Of a DNA stretch of 64,000 nt, positions 1-12,215 are shown piece by piece. Every line of letters starts with the position of its first letter. Position 1 is the first letter of the stretch. This DNA comes from Dentipellis sp. KUC8613 (taxonomy: Eukaryota > Basidiomycota > Agaricomycetes > Russulales > Hericiaceae), in assembly GCA_002286715.1 (NCBI GenBank), contig NSJX01000002.1:1288396-1352395 (forward strand). Direction: 5' to 3'. Made by a program: the position numbers and the translations under genes. A model generated the notes under the pieces. That model did not search any database and had not been told where the DNA came from. It was given only the letters and a program-made list of their open reading frames with translations.

Positions 1-599
1 GATATGTAGAAACGCGTCTTTGACATAGTGTGACATACTTGAGCACCTCTCGGCCGTTTCCTTTTCTGAGCGGGTACAGCACCTGTATGAGCTTGTTCCA
101 TACGGACAAGAGGTCACGGCCCTGGTAGCGTATTACGCTCAGTCAAGGGTATAGGGGATACACGGCCAGACATACAATTGTAGTGGTAACTGGCTCATCA
201 AGTGTATCAACACCAGTGTACCTGTATGTAACACCATCTCAGTTTGTGAAACGTAGTGTTCTGGTAGAGCTGCCACGTACCGCGTCTCTACTCGTACACC
301 TCCGAAGGTATGCCGTGCTGAATTGGACGCGTTTGTCGGCGTACCAATGTTTCCTGACAGAGCGGACCCAGAAGCACCTGTAGACGGTGGAGCGAGCTGA
401 TCCGTCTGTCTTCCCTTGCCTTTGTCCGGAGTGGGCGGGATCGCAGGTGAGGGTGCACCGAAGCCGGGGATGTCATCCTCGTTCAAGTCATCGTCATCGT
501 CTGCAGCGACGTCAAACCACGCTCTGCAGCTCGCAATTACTGACGCTTACCGGCTTGAATGAACTGAGAGGTGGCAGTAAGGGGAGTCGAAGCCTCCAT
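1..599 (-). CDS. YIP1-family Golgi/ER membrane protein (YIPF6/Yip4-like), partial
   Basis: N-terminal part of a YIP1-domain protein that continues beyond the left edge. Exons read on the minus strand: 599-551, 500-281, 221-176 and 121-39; the next intron starts at 38. The start ATG at 599 is chosen because splicing a 50-nt intron (550-501) joins it in frame to an acidic DDDDD segment. The protein starts with a low-complexity acidic and Pro/Ser-rich cytosolic tail, followed by the conserved block RYTGVDTLDEPVTTTI and then RDLLSVWNKLIQVLYP. These are the pre-membrane signature of YIPF6/Yip4-type proteins, which bind Rab GTPases and act in Golgi trafficking (family knowledge). The membrane segments lie outside the window. 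It is divergent from RPT2, 191 bp away. Confidence 0.8.
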
Positions 600-790
600 G
601 GAGAGTGAGGTGGTTGTGTCGCGCAGTCACGGTGCAGCGAGCGCTGAGAGCAGCTTTCGAGTGTGATCACGCTTTTACGTCAGCACTTGCGCGGTGTGCG
701 ACTTGAAGACACTGACGCGTCGCGCACCTCTCCCTCACTTTCCTTTCACCCCCCGTATTCCTTTGTTCCTTTCCCGTATACTCCGATAGA
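600..790. promoter_or_regulatory. Bidirectional promoter between YIP1-like gene and RPT2
   Basis: Only 191 bp separate two divergent start codons, so both promoters must lie here. The stretch contains a palindromic CRE/ATF-like core (TTACGTCA) near 675 and a CT-rich tract near 735-780 just upstream of RPT2. The assignment of the CRE-like site is by pattern only. Confidence 0.5.
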
Positions 791-2420
<1,630 letters not shown>

Positions 2421-3030
2421 TTGTATTCGTTTATTAGCAATTACTACCATGTTTTCTAATGCGTAACCTCGGACTTTCTTCTGGTGTTCGAGCATTCGTT
2501 CGGCATGTGGACTGTACATTATTACTGCACCCCGCCGTGACACCTATACAGTGTTGCTCAGAGACGAGCCGGTGGACGTGAAGCGGCAGGCGGGGATGTG
2601 CCGACTGCCGACTGCAATAGCAAAGCTCCGGTTCGCTGGGAACCGAACCTACGAAATGACGCACCTCTCTTCGACACTCTGCAACGTCTTCTGTTGCTGC
2701 AAATCACTGTCCTCTACTCCAGGGCTCTTGACGCGTACCAAACTGTGTTCCCGACATTCTTGATTTATTCCCCGCTCAAATGACAGCAATCACATTGATA
2801 TGTCGCCCACAGAAGCCCCACTAGAGTAAGTAAATGAATGAGCGCGTCGACGTAGACGCGTCGGGTTTTCATGTGATATCATACCGCGTCGGGCTCAAGA
2901 GCTTGGATGGATTAACTCGGACCTTCCCCAACAGGCGCTGCCGACCCTACATATAATATATAGCGGCCACCTGACATCTCCTCCATCCACCCACAGCACC
3001 GAATCCCGACCCCCCAACCAGAACACCAAC
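2421..3030. other. Intergenic, RPT2 to citrate synthase
   Basis: This 610-bp stretch holds the RPT2 3' end and the citrate synthase promoter. I see no splice-consistent coding frame; the short open frames lack recognisable motifs. Confidence 0.6.
2949..2962 (+). promoter_or_regulatory. TATA-like element of citrate synthase
   Basis: An AT-only run, ATATAATATATA, lies about 70-80 bp upstream of the citrate synthase ATG at 3031, a plausible distance for a TATA box plus short leader. Pattern only. Confidence 0.5.
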
Positions 3031-5638
3031 ATGGGCCGCCCTGCCGAGACGAACGAGAGCCTCACGGTGCGCGACAACCGTACCGGCAAGACATACACCA
3101 TCCCGTGCGTATATGAACCACGCGCTGCCGTGGTCGGGACTGACCTGACGGCTCTGGTGCGTCAATAGGATCGCTGACAACACGGTAGCAGCCACTGCGT
3201 TCAAGGCAATCGCAGCACCCCGGAAACCGGGCGAGCGAGAGGAGAACGAAACGGAGAAGGGCCTGCGAGTGTCGGACAAGGGGTTCCTGAACACGGCTGT
3301 CATCCATAGCCAGATTACTTATATCGATGGCGAGGCGGGAGGTACGTCTACCTCATATGCGGTGCCGCAATTGGCAAGTGGTTGACACTGATGGTGGTGA
3401 AGTGCTGCGCTACAGGTATCCGCAACTTTACGCTGGACACATGCAGTGAGTGAGATGCTGACTGGGCATGTACAGGGGATATCCCATCGAGCAGCTCGCT
3501 GAGAAGTCCTCCCACCTGGAGACCGCGTACCTCCTCATCTATGGTTCGCTGCCTACCAAGAGTCAGTACTCCGTGTTCGAGCGCGAGATCCTGCACCACA
3601 GCATCGCGCATGCCGATGCCGAGGGTTTCTTCCGCTCTTTCCGGTCAGTGAACAGTCCATGTACTGTGTGTCTTTTACTGACGCGCCATGAAGATACGAT
3701 GCGCATCCCATGGCCATCCTGACGAGCGCGTTCGCATACCTGGGCTCTTACTACTCAGAGGCCAATCCATCGCTGCAAGGTGCGCTCTTCCCTAAGCCGG
3801 TTTCCATTTCGCTCACAGTCGTGTATAGGCCAGTCGCTCTATACCAAGGGCGACTACGCATCACTAGCGAATATGGACAAGCAGATCTACCGCCTGATTG
3901 GAAAGGCGACCACGCTCGCCGCGTATGTCTTCCCAGCACGTCTTCACCCATGCCCTTCCCTAAAACCAGATTCGTAGCATGGCCTACCGCGTCCGCCAAG
4001 GCCGTGATTTCGTCGTCCCGCCGACCGGCCTCAGCTACACGGCCTCGTGAGCCCGCTGCACAATATACTATAGTGCGAATACTGATGCAAGTCCAGCTTC
4101 TTGTACCAGATGGACCACCTCGGACAAGAGAACTACCGGCCTTCGCCTGTTCTGGAGAAGGCTCTCGATGTCTTGTTCTTGCTTCACGCTGACCATGAAT
4201 TGAACGCGTCGTGTACGACCGTCTTGCAAACCGGCAGCTCGTTGGTGGATCCTTATTCTGCCATCGCGTACGTGGAGTTTCTGCACTCGCGCCCATGATA
4301 TTTATATCTTACTGACGGGTATCACCGACAGTGCTGGTTGCGCTTCACTCTAGTATGTCAAGTCCGCATCGTGTCTCGAGATAGGTACTGATGTGATGCT
4401 CTTCTTCGTTCAAAGCGGGCCACTTCATGGTAAGCCAACTTCAGGACGTGACCCTGTCAAGCTTTGTGTTAATCAATGCCGCCAGGCGGAGCAAACGAGG
4501 CAGTCATCCGCATGCTGATCTCCATCGGCAGGTACGTAGTTCTCAGTAACTTGATCAAATTCTTCTAATCTCGTGTACGTCTTTTTCAGCCCTGCCAATG
4601 TCCCGGCTTTCCTCGACGCTGTGAAGCGTCGGGAGAAGGTACTTTCAGGGTTTGGTCACCGGTGAGTAATTTTTCTTCCCTGCGAATGTCGACACCGATA
4701 GTTGACACGACTACACAGTGTTTACAAGACGGTAAGCCCAGTCAAATATAAATGTTCCTGCGTCTGATATGGCATACTTTGCCAGTCGGATCCGCGCTCT
4801 TTCATCATCCGAAAGACCGCAGATGAGGTCTTTAAAGTGTATGTACTGTGCCCAATCGTCGTGCCATTAATTCACTGACCCCTACCGATGCTCTAGGACT
4901 GGCAAGGACGAGCTCCTTGAGACTGCCATGGCGCTCCACGATGCAGCGATTAAAGACGAGTATTTCGTCAAGAGGAGACTAGCACCCAACGTTGACTTCT
5001 GGTAAGCGACCTGACACACTAGTTGTGAGACAAGCACTGACCATAATTCCATGGAACAGGAGGTGAGTAAACGACCAGGACAAGCACTCTATAAATGTAA
5101 CTGACAAACCCGGCGGGAACAGCGGTTTGATTTACCGGGCCATGGGTGAGTGATTCCTGCCGGCACCGGCGGTATCCTGCAGGGACTGACCACAGCTGCC
5201 GGCAGGTTTCCCGCTCGACTTTTTCCCTGTCCTGTTTGCTGTGCCCCGCGTTGTCGGATGGCTGGCACATTGGCGACAGGTATGTTTCAACGCCCTTTGG
5301 ATTGATCCCACGATTACATCTGACATGTCTTCCACAGATGATGCTGCAGGACGGCGGCGTGAAGATTTGGCGACCAAGACAGGTATGCTTCCCGCTGTCA
5401 TTCCAGACGTTGCCACTGAAAAACACGTTTCATCTAGGTCTACGTTGGTTCCGGCAAACGTGACTATGTTGCGGTCGATAAGCGAGTTGCCGAAGAAGGC
5501 CTGAAGAAGGCCCCGATCCCCGTTGTTCACTCAGGGTACGCGAATCTCTTTTGATACCTGGAAGTCATGTTGACGTTTTTGGGCAGTGTCACAAAGCGGA
5601 CTGGGTTGGCTGAGTTCAAGGGAAAGAGCAAGCTATGA
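3031..5638 (+). CDS. Citrate synthase, peroxisomal form with C-terminal SKL
   Basis: Condenses acetyl-CoA and oxaloacetate. There are 21 exons: 3031-3104, 3169-3341, 3403-3415, 3476-3643, 3694-3779, 3829-3922, 3978-4046, 4097-4267, 4332-4352, 4416-4429, 4486-4531, 4590-4661, 4719-4731, 4786-4838, 4897-5001, 5060-5062, 5123-5145, 5206-5279, 5338-5382, 5438-5535 and 5587-5638, giving 488 aa with every phase matching. The catalytic set is present: His294 in PLHGGAN, His333 in GFGHRVYK and Asp389 in NVDFW. The protein begins [20 protein letters not shown] with no mitochondrial presequence and ends in KSKL, a type 1 peroxisomal targeting signal. It therefore probably serves the glyoxylate cycle or peroxisomal acetyl export, like yeast Cit2. 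Several exons are tiny (13, 14, 13 and 3 nt). A second, mitochondrial citrate synthase would be expected elsewhere in the genome. Confidence 0.95.
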
Positions 5639-5987
5639 GATCTGGGTTCCGTATGATAATCTTGTCGAGGTTTTCTGTTGTAGTATCACATCTGGATGTT
5701 CGTTATTTTTTGAGATTGTTGGCGGCGAGGACTCTGGCCTCCCGCTCGGCTGGAGAAAGTGTTCATTTTGCATTTCCGTTGTGCCTGGTTGCTGGGACGG
5801 CACGCGTTCGTGACCACTCAACCGCGTGCCTGGAGGCCAAGTTTCGCCGCCCGCGTGTCCAATATCTTTCGCACTGATCTATCCATTTTTTCTGTCTCTT
5901 TCCTCTCCATCCCTCTCCTCTCTCCTCATCCCTCATCTCCTTGTCGCCGTCGCCCATCTGTCTTTCTTTCACCCATACCCGTCGAAA
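5639..5987. other. Intergenic with CT-rich core promoter
   Basis: This interval holds no gene. About 5884-5975 is nearly pure pyrimidine (TCTCTTTCCTCTCC-type runs) directly before the ATG at 5988, the typical CT-rich leader of strongly expressed filamentous fungal genes. Confidence 0.6.
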
Positions 5988-6914
5988 ATGTTCGCCACTC
6001 TCTTTACCGTCACTCTCCTTTCTGCTGGTGCCATCAAGGGCGCTTTGGCTGGGCTCGCGATTAACAGCCCGACGCTCGTTCAGGTGGGTGTACCAGCTAG
6101 CATGGGTAAGTAAAGTCGAGAATTGAATGTTCTGTACAGTGCGAGGATGCGCACGTCTCCTGGGCATCGACCAAGGGGCCTTACAACCTCATCGTCACTC
6201 CCGGTGATGAGCCCTGCGGTGACGCGATGTAAGTACTTCCGTTCGCCTCGGCGTATCTTTACTGATCCGCGTCCACGCAGCGTCGACCTCGGTGACCACG
6301 ATGGAACTACGATGACCTACAACGTCGCCCTGCCCGCCGGGCAGAAGGTGCTCCTGTCGCTGCAGGACGCGAACGGCGACGAGGCGTGGAGCCAAGAGGT
6401 GCGACTCTGATCCGTCTCCCCGAGACCACGCGTCGCGCACGGAGTGCATCCGCTGATGCGCATGATCCCATCCCACAGCTTACTGTCCAGCCGGGCAGCA
6501 ACAGCGCGTGCTTGCCCGCGTCGCTCCAGCCCTCGTCGTCCATCGCGACGCTCTCGGCCGCGTCCTCGTCCGTCAAGTTCGCGTCTTCGTCGGCGCCGTT
6601 CAGCCTGTCGTCCACGGTTGTCCCGCTCACCGCTGTCACCCCGGCGACCACGTACGTGCCCTATCCCCCCATGCCTGTGTTTCGGGTTCAAAAATACATC
6701 TTGCAGCATCAGCGCGCTCGCGCTTCCCTCCGATTCCGCCGCAGCGGCCCCCTCCGACACCATTGGCGGTGACGACTCGGACGCCCCGAGCGTCGTTGGC
6801 GGTGCCGCGAACGCCGCGTCGAACCCCTTCAGCGGCGCGCCCGCCATGCACCAGCTCTACACCCCCGCGATGTTCCTCAGCGCGCTCGGCGCCGCGTTCT
6901 TCGTCGCGCTCTAA
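5988..6914 (+). CDS. Secreted Ser/Thr-rich, probably GPI-anchored Kre9/Knh1-like wall protein
   Basis: Five exons: 5988-6083, 6140-6228, 6281-6398, 6479-6651 and 6707-6914, giving 227 aa. A hydrophobic signal peptide of about 20 residues (starting MFATLFTVTLLSAG) precedes a short Ig-like domain beginning LAINSPTLVQCEDAHVSW and ending near LLSLQDANGDEAWS. This resembles the Ser-Thr-rich GPI-anchored (Kre9/Knh1 N-terminal) family linked to beta-1,6-glucan. The remainder is Ser/Ala-rich with a final hydrophobic segment (MFLSALGAAFFVAL) suitable as a GPI attachment signal. It is probably an extracellular or wall structural protein; the exact role is unknown. Confidence 0.85.
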
Positions 6915-7429
6915 GGCCCCTCCCGGCCACCCAAGCCAACAGGCCCAAAGCAACAACCTATATCCGTTCCGCCTGTATACCTCTCTCCGTCTGCTTGTAT
7001 CTCTGCGTTCCCGCGTTTCCTTCGTTTTGTTCTGGGGCACCCACGGCGACGGGCGTGCCCGTCCATTCTCTTCGTGTTGATTTGACGCCTCGCGCGCGTT
7101 TTTGGATTTGATTTGGGAGGGGGGATGGCGTCCGGCGCTGGTGTCCAGGCGACGGTTGGATGTGCATCTCGGCGTTGCCTCTCTGTTGCGACTGACGCTT
7201 GGCTGACTCCGGCGCTGGACAGGTCGCATTCTTACTGTTACAATGAGTACTACAACTACTGCTACAACGGCCGCTCGAGTGCGGATGTCGGTACATAGGG
7301 TGTGGGTTTCGCGCATTGTCACTTTCCCCTTGGTTTCCAGCAATACTATCCACAAGTTACAAAAATCAGCGTGTGCTTGGCGATCCGGTCTCGCTAGTGA
7401 TGGGCACAATGAAGCAAGAGAAAAGATAG
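6915..7429. other. Intergenic (convergent 3' ends), no gene seen
   Basis: Lies between two convergent genes. Open frames on both strands are low-complexity Arg-rich shadows without motifs. A short run of CTACAACTACTGCTACAAC near 7250 is trinucleotide-like. Confidence 0.55.
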
Positions 7430-9184
7430 TCACACATTCAAGGCATTCAAACCTTCCCTCGCTTTCGACGGAAGCGAGTAACGCGTCGGCCTGCGAAACG
7501 CGACATAATTGATAGGTGCCTTGTCGAGCACGGGGCTAGTCGGCGGTGACATGGCAAGGAACAGCGAGTTCGAGCCCTGCGTCATCAGCGAGATGCGCGC
7601 AGCTCGGCCAGAGAGCGTCTTGGGGTCAAGCATCTGTTGAAGTCCATCGACGTCCTCCTCGCCTGGGAGCGTCGCCAAGCTACGCAAACATCGAACACCC
7701 CTCAGCACAGGGAACTGTCAATGCGCATCACTGAGAGGGACTCACATGCTCTCGAGCGTCGGAAGCACGAGGAAGCCGTCTCGGAATGCATTGTACTCTG
7801 CCACCTCGTCTAGGGCGTGCCGTGTATCTTCGCTGTCCAGTGCGCGGAGGAATGCGGAATCGGGGCCTTCGCAATCGATGATAGATTGTCTGAATCGATG
7901 TGCAAGTCTCAGCTTCGTTTCTGCATCTTCTTCAGACAGCGAGGGGGTGAGCCAATGCGGCAGGCGAACGCAGCGCCAGAGCGGGCGAGTGCTCGTGCAT
8001 TGCCAGTCGACTATAGAGACCTGTATGCGCACAATGAGCACGAGGATCAGCACGACAGGCTACTGAGGTGCTCACGATCTGCGTTGGATCCGTCTCTGAC
8101 ACGAAGACACTCTTCAGCGCGAGCCCGTGCAAGTCAATTGCACATGGCGCAAGCGCCTCGTCGTCCTCGTCAAGCCCCGCGCACCGCGCAATAAGATCTG
8201 ACATCAGCCCAACGCTCCGCTCAACCTGCAGCTGGCCGCCCTCGAGATCGCGCTGGTACTCCGCCGACGCGCCCTGCGTGAACATCGCGCGGGCACAGTC
8301 CAGCTCGCGCTGCGCACATGCATGGAAGTATGCGCGGGCGGTGGGGAATGGTCCGCGGTCGAGCGGGAGAGACGCGCGGCCGTCGACGTAGAAGATCGGG
8401 TCTGCGAGTGGTCCGATTCGTGGGGGTTTTAGTGAGGGAAACGATATGCCAGATGGAGCATCGGAGGCCGCGGCGGGAGGTGACGGCGGTGGTGACGGTT
8501 CGAAGAGAAGGCTGCCGATGGCGGAAAAAGTGTGGTGTGCGAGCTCAAGCATGTACTTGGCGAGCTGAACAACGAGCGCGTCCTGCGATTCTGGCGGGAG
8601 ATCGTGGAAGATTGTGTCGAGCTTGAGCCCTTGGGGCTGAGGAACTGCGATTCATGGACGCCCATGGACTATATGCGCGCGCACTGACCTTCTCGAAGAT
8701 AATGTGAGGGCCCAGAGGGTGAGCGGTGTTCACTTCATATGATACGATCCTCGGGATGGGAATCGAAGTCCGCTCGGCGAGAAATTTCATGGTGGCGACC
8801 TAGCGGACGGAAGCTCAGAGTTATGATCAGATGAAATCGTTGGTAGGCGCTGGGTCTACCTCGGATTCTATGATGACAGGAGGGACGTTCGAATTTGCGA
8901 TGTGCGCCAGGACGGCCGAGCCGTCTGCAAGGGCCACAGAAAACGTCTACCAGGCCACGTCGGGTCGCACAAGAATCAGTACGAGTTGAAATGAAAACAC
9001 ACTTTGCTGAGTTCATCTGTAATCTGCTCAGCAGCTGAAACGCCCGTAAAGATGGTGAAAGGGATCACTCACCTCTTCCGACTGCATCGATGGCCTTCAC
9101 ATCTTTGTGGAGGGCTCCGGACACCGTCTTTCCCAGCAGATCGAGATTCTCGTGACCAGCGACGGAGGATTGGAAGGAGACCAT
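7430..9184 (-). CDS. Aminoglycoside phosphotransferase-like (APH) kinase
   Basis: Protein-kinase-like small-molecule kinase fold. Seven exons on the minus strand: 9184-9073, 9034-9003, 8946-8860, 8799-8689, 8636-8076, 8020-7746 and 7700-7430, giving 482 aa with all phases consistent. The N-lobe shows FSVALADGSAVLAHI and IIESEVATMKFLAERTSIP (beta3 and alphaC region), then PRIVSY and GPHIIFEKV (hinge). The C-lobe has a catalytic-loop-like segment CAIDLHGLALKSVFV and a metal-binding segment SIVDWQCTSTRPLW. In canonical APH proteins the loop reads HxDxxxxN; here the His and Asn are not in the usual places, so activity is uncertain. Such families are widely expanded in Agaricomycetes and substrates are mostly unknown. 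Divergent from PCC1. Confidence 0.85.
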
Positions 9185-9665
9185 GGCGGCAAGGTAGAAG
9201 AGATTGCGTCCTACGCTCCCATTCGTCCTCGTACTTTAGTCCTTCCGCTGGCGCTCAAATGACGAAATTAGGACGCATGGAGTTAGGGAGTACACGTGTT
9301 GGAGAGAATATTAAAGATATACATCGCAGAATCCATGAGCTGTGTCGGAAATGAAATGCTCGCACCTGGGCTTATCCAGCTGAAAGCGTATGCTGGATCG
9401 ATATGATTATGAACTTGCATTTACCTGGCAAATGAGTGGTCTTAGACACAACAAGACGTACTGTAGTAGACAGGTGGTCTCTCGACAGCAGGATTGATGA
9501 AAGATATATCCCAAGACTAGATTGGGTAAATGTAAGACGGTTGTGCCGTGGTGGTCAAGGTCAAGGAGAGGACGGCGGCATCGGGCGGCTATCCAGCCGA
9601 ATTCGGATTCAGCGCACCGACAAGGCCGCAGCGAGCAGAGCACCTTCTTGCATCCGACCGTGATC
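9185..9665. other. Intergenic between divergent kinase and PCC1 genes
   Basis: 481 bp shared by two divergent genes, expected to contain both promoters. The open frames here do not splice into either gene and carry no motifs. Confidence 0.5.
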
Positions 9666-10072
9666 ATGTCCACCGACAACCCAGAAACAGAGTGGCACAC
9701 CATGTGAGGAGTGTTCAGATCTTGAAAAATCTGTATGTGTGCTGAATGAGAGCAAAGTTCCGTCCGCATACCGTTCGCCAATGCAAAACATGCTGGGATC
9801 GCAAAGCAGGTCATCGAAGTAGATCGCGAACTTAATCCAGACGCGGTCAAGCGGATTTTGACCGTCGAGGATGAGTTCCTCGTAGCGTGAGTGCAGTTCA
9901 CAGTAGAAAATATCACTGGACAGCAGCTGACTTTATGCCGAGCAGGACATTTTCCACCCTTACTGTCCGGTTAGCCAGACTCGTCCTCAATGCGTTCTTA
10001 GAAAACGTAGATCTCGTCGTACGGACGATCAGCGAATTCGGAGAGGAGGCAGAACGTGTACCCCCATCGTAG
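9666..10072 (+). CDS. PCC1: KEOPS/EKC complex subunit Pcc1
   Basis: Small dimerising subunit of the KEOPS complex that makes the t6A modification of tRNA and supports telomere and transcription functions in yeast. Three exons: 9666-9703, 9758-9886 and 9946-10072, giving 97 aa, the usual length. The sequence shows the Pcc1 pattern ISVRIPFANAKHAGIAKQV, DRELNPDAVKR, ILTVEDEFLVATFS and then VRLARLVLNAFLENVDLVV. Its 3' end converges on the EBP1-like gene, 141 bp away. Confidence 0.92.
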
Positions 10073-10213
10073 TTCCCCTTTCATTTCAAGCTTCAACCAT
10101 CTCGAGATACACAAATATTGTAGTACAAATGTAGCACTATCCAATTTTGGTTTCAACTTCTGCTTCTGCTTTACTTTCGCTTCGTCGCTAATTCTACATC
10201 ATAGTCCAACACC

Positions 10214-11808
10214 TTACGCTTCCGCAGGTGCTGCCTCCGCTGCAGCCTTCTTCTTGCTCTTCTTGCTCTCGCGCAACGGCTTCGCGATCAGCTCCTTCAG
10301 CTCCTCGTCCTCCAGCTCCTTCTCGGTCTTGACGAGCTCGGGCTTGTACCACACGGGCGGGTGCGTGAGCAGCGCGGGGCCAGCGGGGAGGAGCGCAATG
10401 GTGAAGTGGAATGCGGCAACGACGGTATTTGCCGGGGTGTAGCTAGCGGTCAAGAATGATCATCGCGAGGGTAACAAGTCAGGAATTAGTCGCGATGAGA
10501 GCAGGATGGCACATACACAACGTCGTACGGTTTGACCAGACTGTGCTGCACGGCCTCCTGGAGACCCATGCGCGCGCGCTTCTCGTCCTCGAGGACACGC
10601 ACGTTGAAGGGGAACGGCCCGGCCTTCTTCTGCACCTCAGAGAACACCGCACGCGCCGTCTTCATCTTCAGCTGGTACGTCACGCTCGAGTCGCGCTGGT
10701 AGATCGTCGTCCGCGCCTCCTCCGTTCGTGCCTACCGCATGGTGCGAAAAGCTCAATGAGCAAGGGGATAGTGGTTCAAGGGAGTGGGTGTCACACACCT
10801 TGCCATCCTCGCCCGAGGAGATAAGGATGTCGATGCCGTACACCTCGCCCTCGGCGAACGTGGCCGTCTCGGTGTCGCGCCTCTGCTGCTCACTGGGGTT
10901 CAGGATGATGCGCTTCTTGCCATCGATGACGTTCTGCGACTGTTGGCAGGACAGCATGCCTGCGGCGCGTCACATCTCTCAGTATCAGATACCAGATCGC
11001 CCACTGCCGCACAAACAGGGCAAAAATGGACGTGCGGCTCACCTTCGACGGGCTTGCAGTCCCACGCAGCGGCAGCCTTGGCGACAGCGTCGGTCACGGC
11101 CCAGTTCTTGTTGCCGACCTTGACGAGGCGCATCGCCGCCTCAGCGGCGTGCCAGGCGGCCTTGATGACATCGGCCTGCCTGCCCGTGACGGGCGCGGAC
11201 TCGGACGCGCCCACAACGACGGTCTCCGCGTGGATCGCGGCAAAGCCGTCGATGTGCGCGCCGACGTGCAGCTTGACGACATCGCCCTTGGCGAGGGTCT
11301 GCGAGGATGACGGATCGGATCTGCGTGCAGGCGCGTCGGCGTCGGTCTCGTGCGGCGCGGCGGATGCGCGGGCAGAAAAATTGGCACTCACGCGAGGGGC
11401 GAGAAGTGCGCGACGCAGTTGTTCACGGATACACTGGTGGGGAACGCCAGACCTGCGCGGCGCCGTCAGCGAGCGGGCGCGGGCTGGGGACTGCGCCAGT
11501 GGGTGTACCTTTGCTGACTTTGACGCCCTTCACAGACTTGTTGTACACGGCTCCGGTGCCCTGCTCGATGAGCTTGTCGCCCTCAACGCAGAGGTCGATG
11601 ACCTTCGCGCCCTCGACGACCTGTTCTACAAGTTTTTTCACAACGTCGTTGACGATGTCTGCCGCCGCCTGGTGCCCGATCACAGCTCAATCAGTAAATT
11701 TCTTCGCTTGTAGCGACAGCCGCGAGCGAAATGACACACCTTGTATTTGGTGATATCGGCCTCCGCGGTAGAGCGGGGCTTCTCGACGGGTTTTTCGGTG
11801 TCAGACAT
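10214..11808 (-). CDS. EBP1/PA2G4 homologue (methionine-aminopeptidase-like, M24 family)
   Basis: Homologue of human PA2G4/EBP1 and fission yeast 42-kDa curved-DNA-binding protein, which bind ribosomes and nucleic acids and have lost aminopeptidase activity. Seven exons on the minus strand: 11808-11740, 11668-11509, 11452-11392, 11320-11043, 10959-10799, 10731-10517 and 10442-10214, giving 390 aa. Landmarks are ITKYK then AAADIVNDVVKKLVEQ, AFPTSVSVNNCVAHFSPL, GDVVKLHVGAHIDGFAA, VYGIDILISSGEDGK and YQLKMKTARAVFSEV. The basic C-terminal tail KPLRESKKSKKKAAAE matches the family's Lys-rich nucleolar/ribosome-binding end. Confidence 0.94.
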
Positions 11809-12215
11809 CGTGGGGATAGAAATATAGAGATGGAGGGGGGAAGTGAGTACAAAGGATGGGACCCCTGGAGAATTGGCCGCTGGACAGACAGACGCGAACG
11901 GTTCGAACTCTTGCCCAATTCGGGAAAGTCGATGCATCCTCTCCTTGCTCCACACCCGACCGCATAAATTCGACACAAAAAACCCAAAAAATCTACCCAA
12001 GTAAATGCATGTATCCCATAAATTACGATAGCGAGTAGACGATGCGCGAATATATACAGCTAGAGGCGATAATATGTGAAGACGACGAAGCCTATATGTA
12101 CTGTCGACCTGAAATGTGTATGGTACCAAAGGCAAATGCAGAGTCGCATAGATGAATGAAATCTAATCCTACCGGACACCATCCTCCCAGTCTGTCGTCC
12201 AGCGGCAGACTAGGT
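11809..12215. other. Intergenic, promoter of EBP1-like gene and 3' end of methyltransferase gene
   Basis: 407 bp without a gene. It holds the leader of the EBP1-like gene (minus strand, reads from about 12000 towards 11808) and the 3' flank of the next minus-strand gene. Confidence 0.5.

Noticed and set aside
139..486. 115-codon minus frame taken as one ORF beginning at 486
   Set aside because: The first codon is TTG and the end runs into introns. The true model adds an upstream exon (599-551) and splices to 221 and 121.
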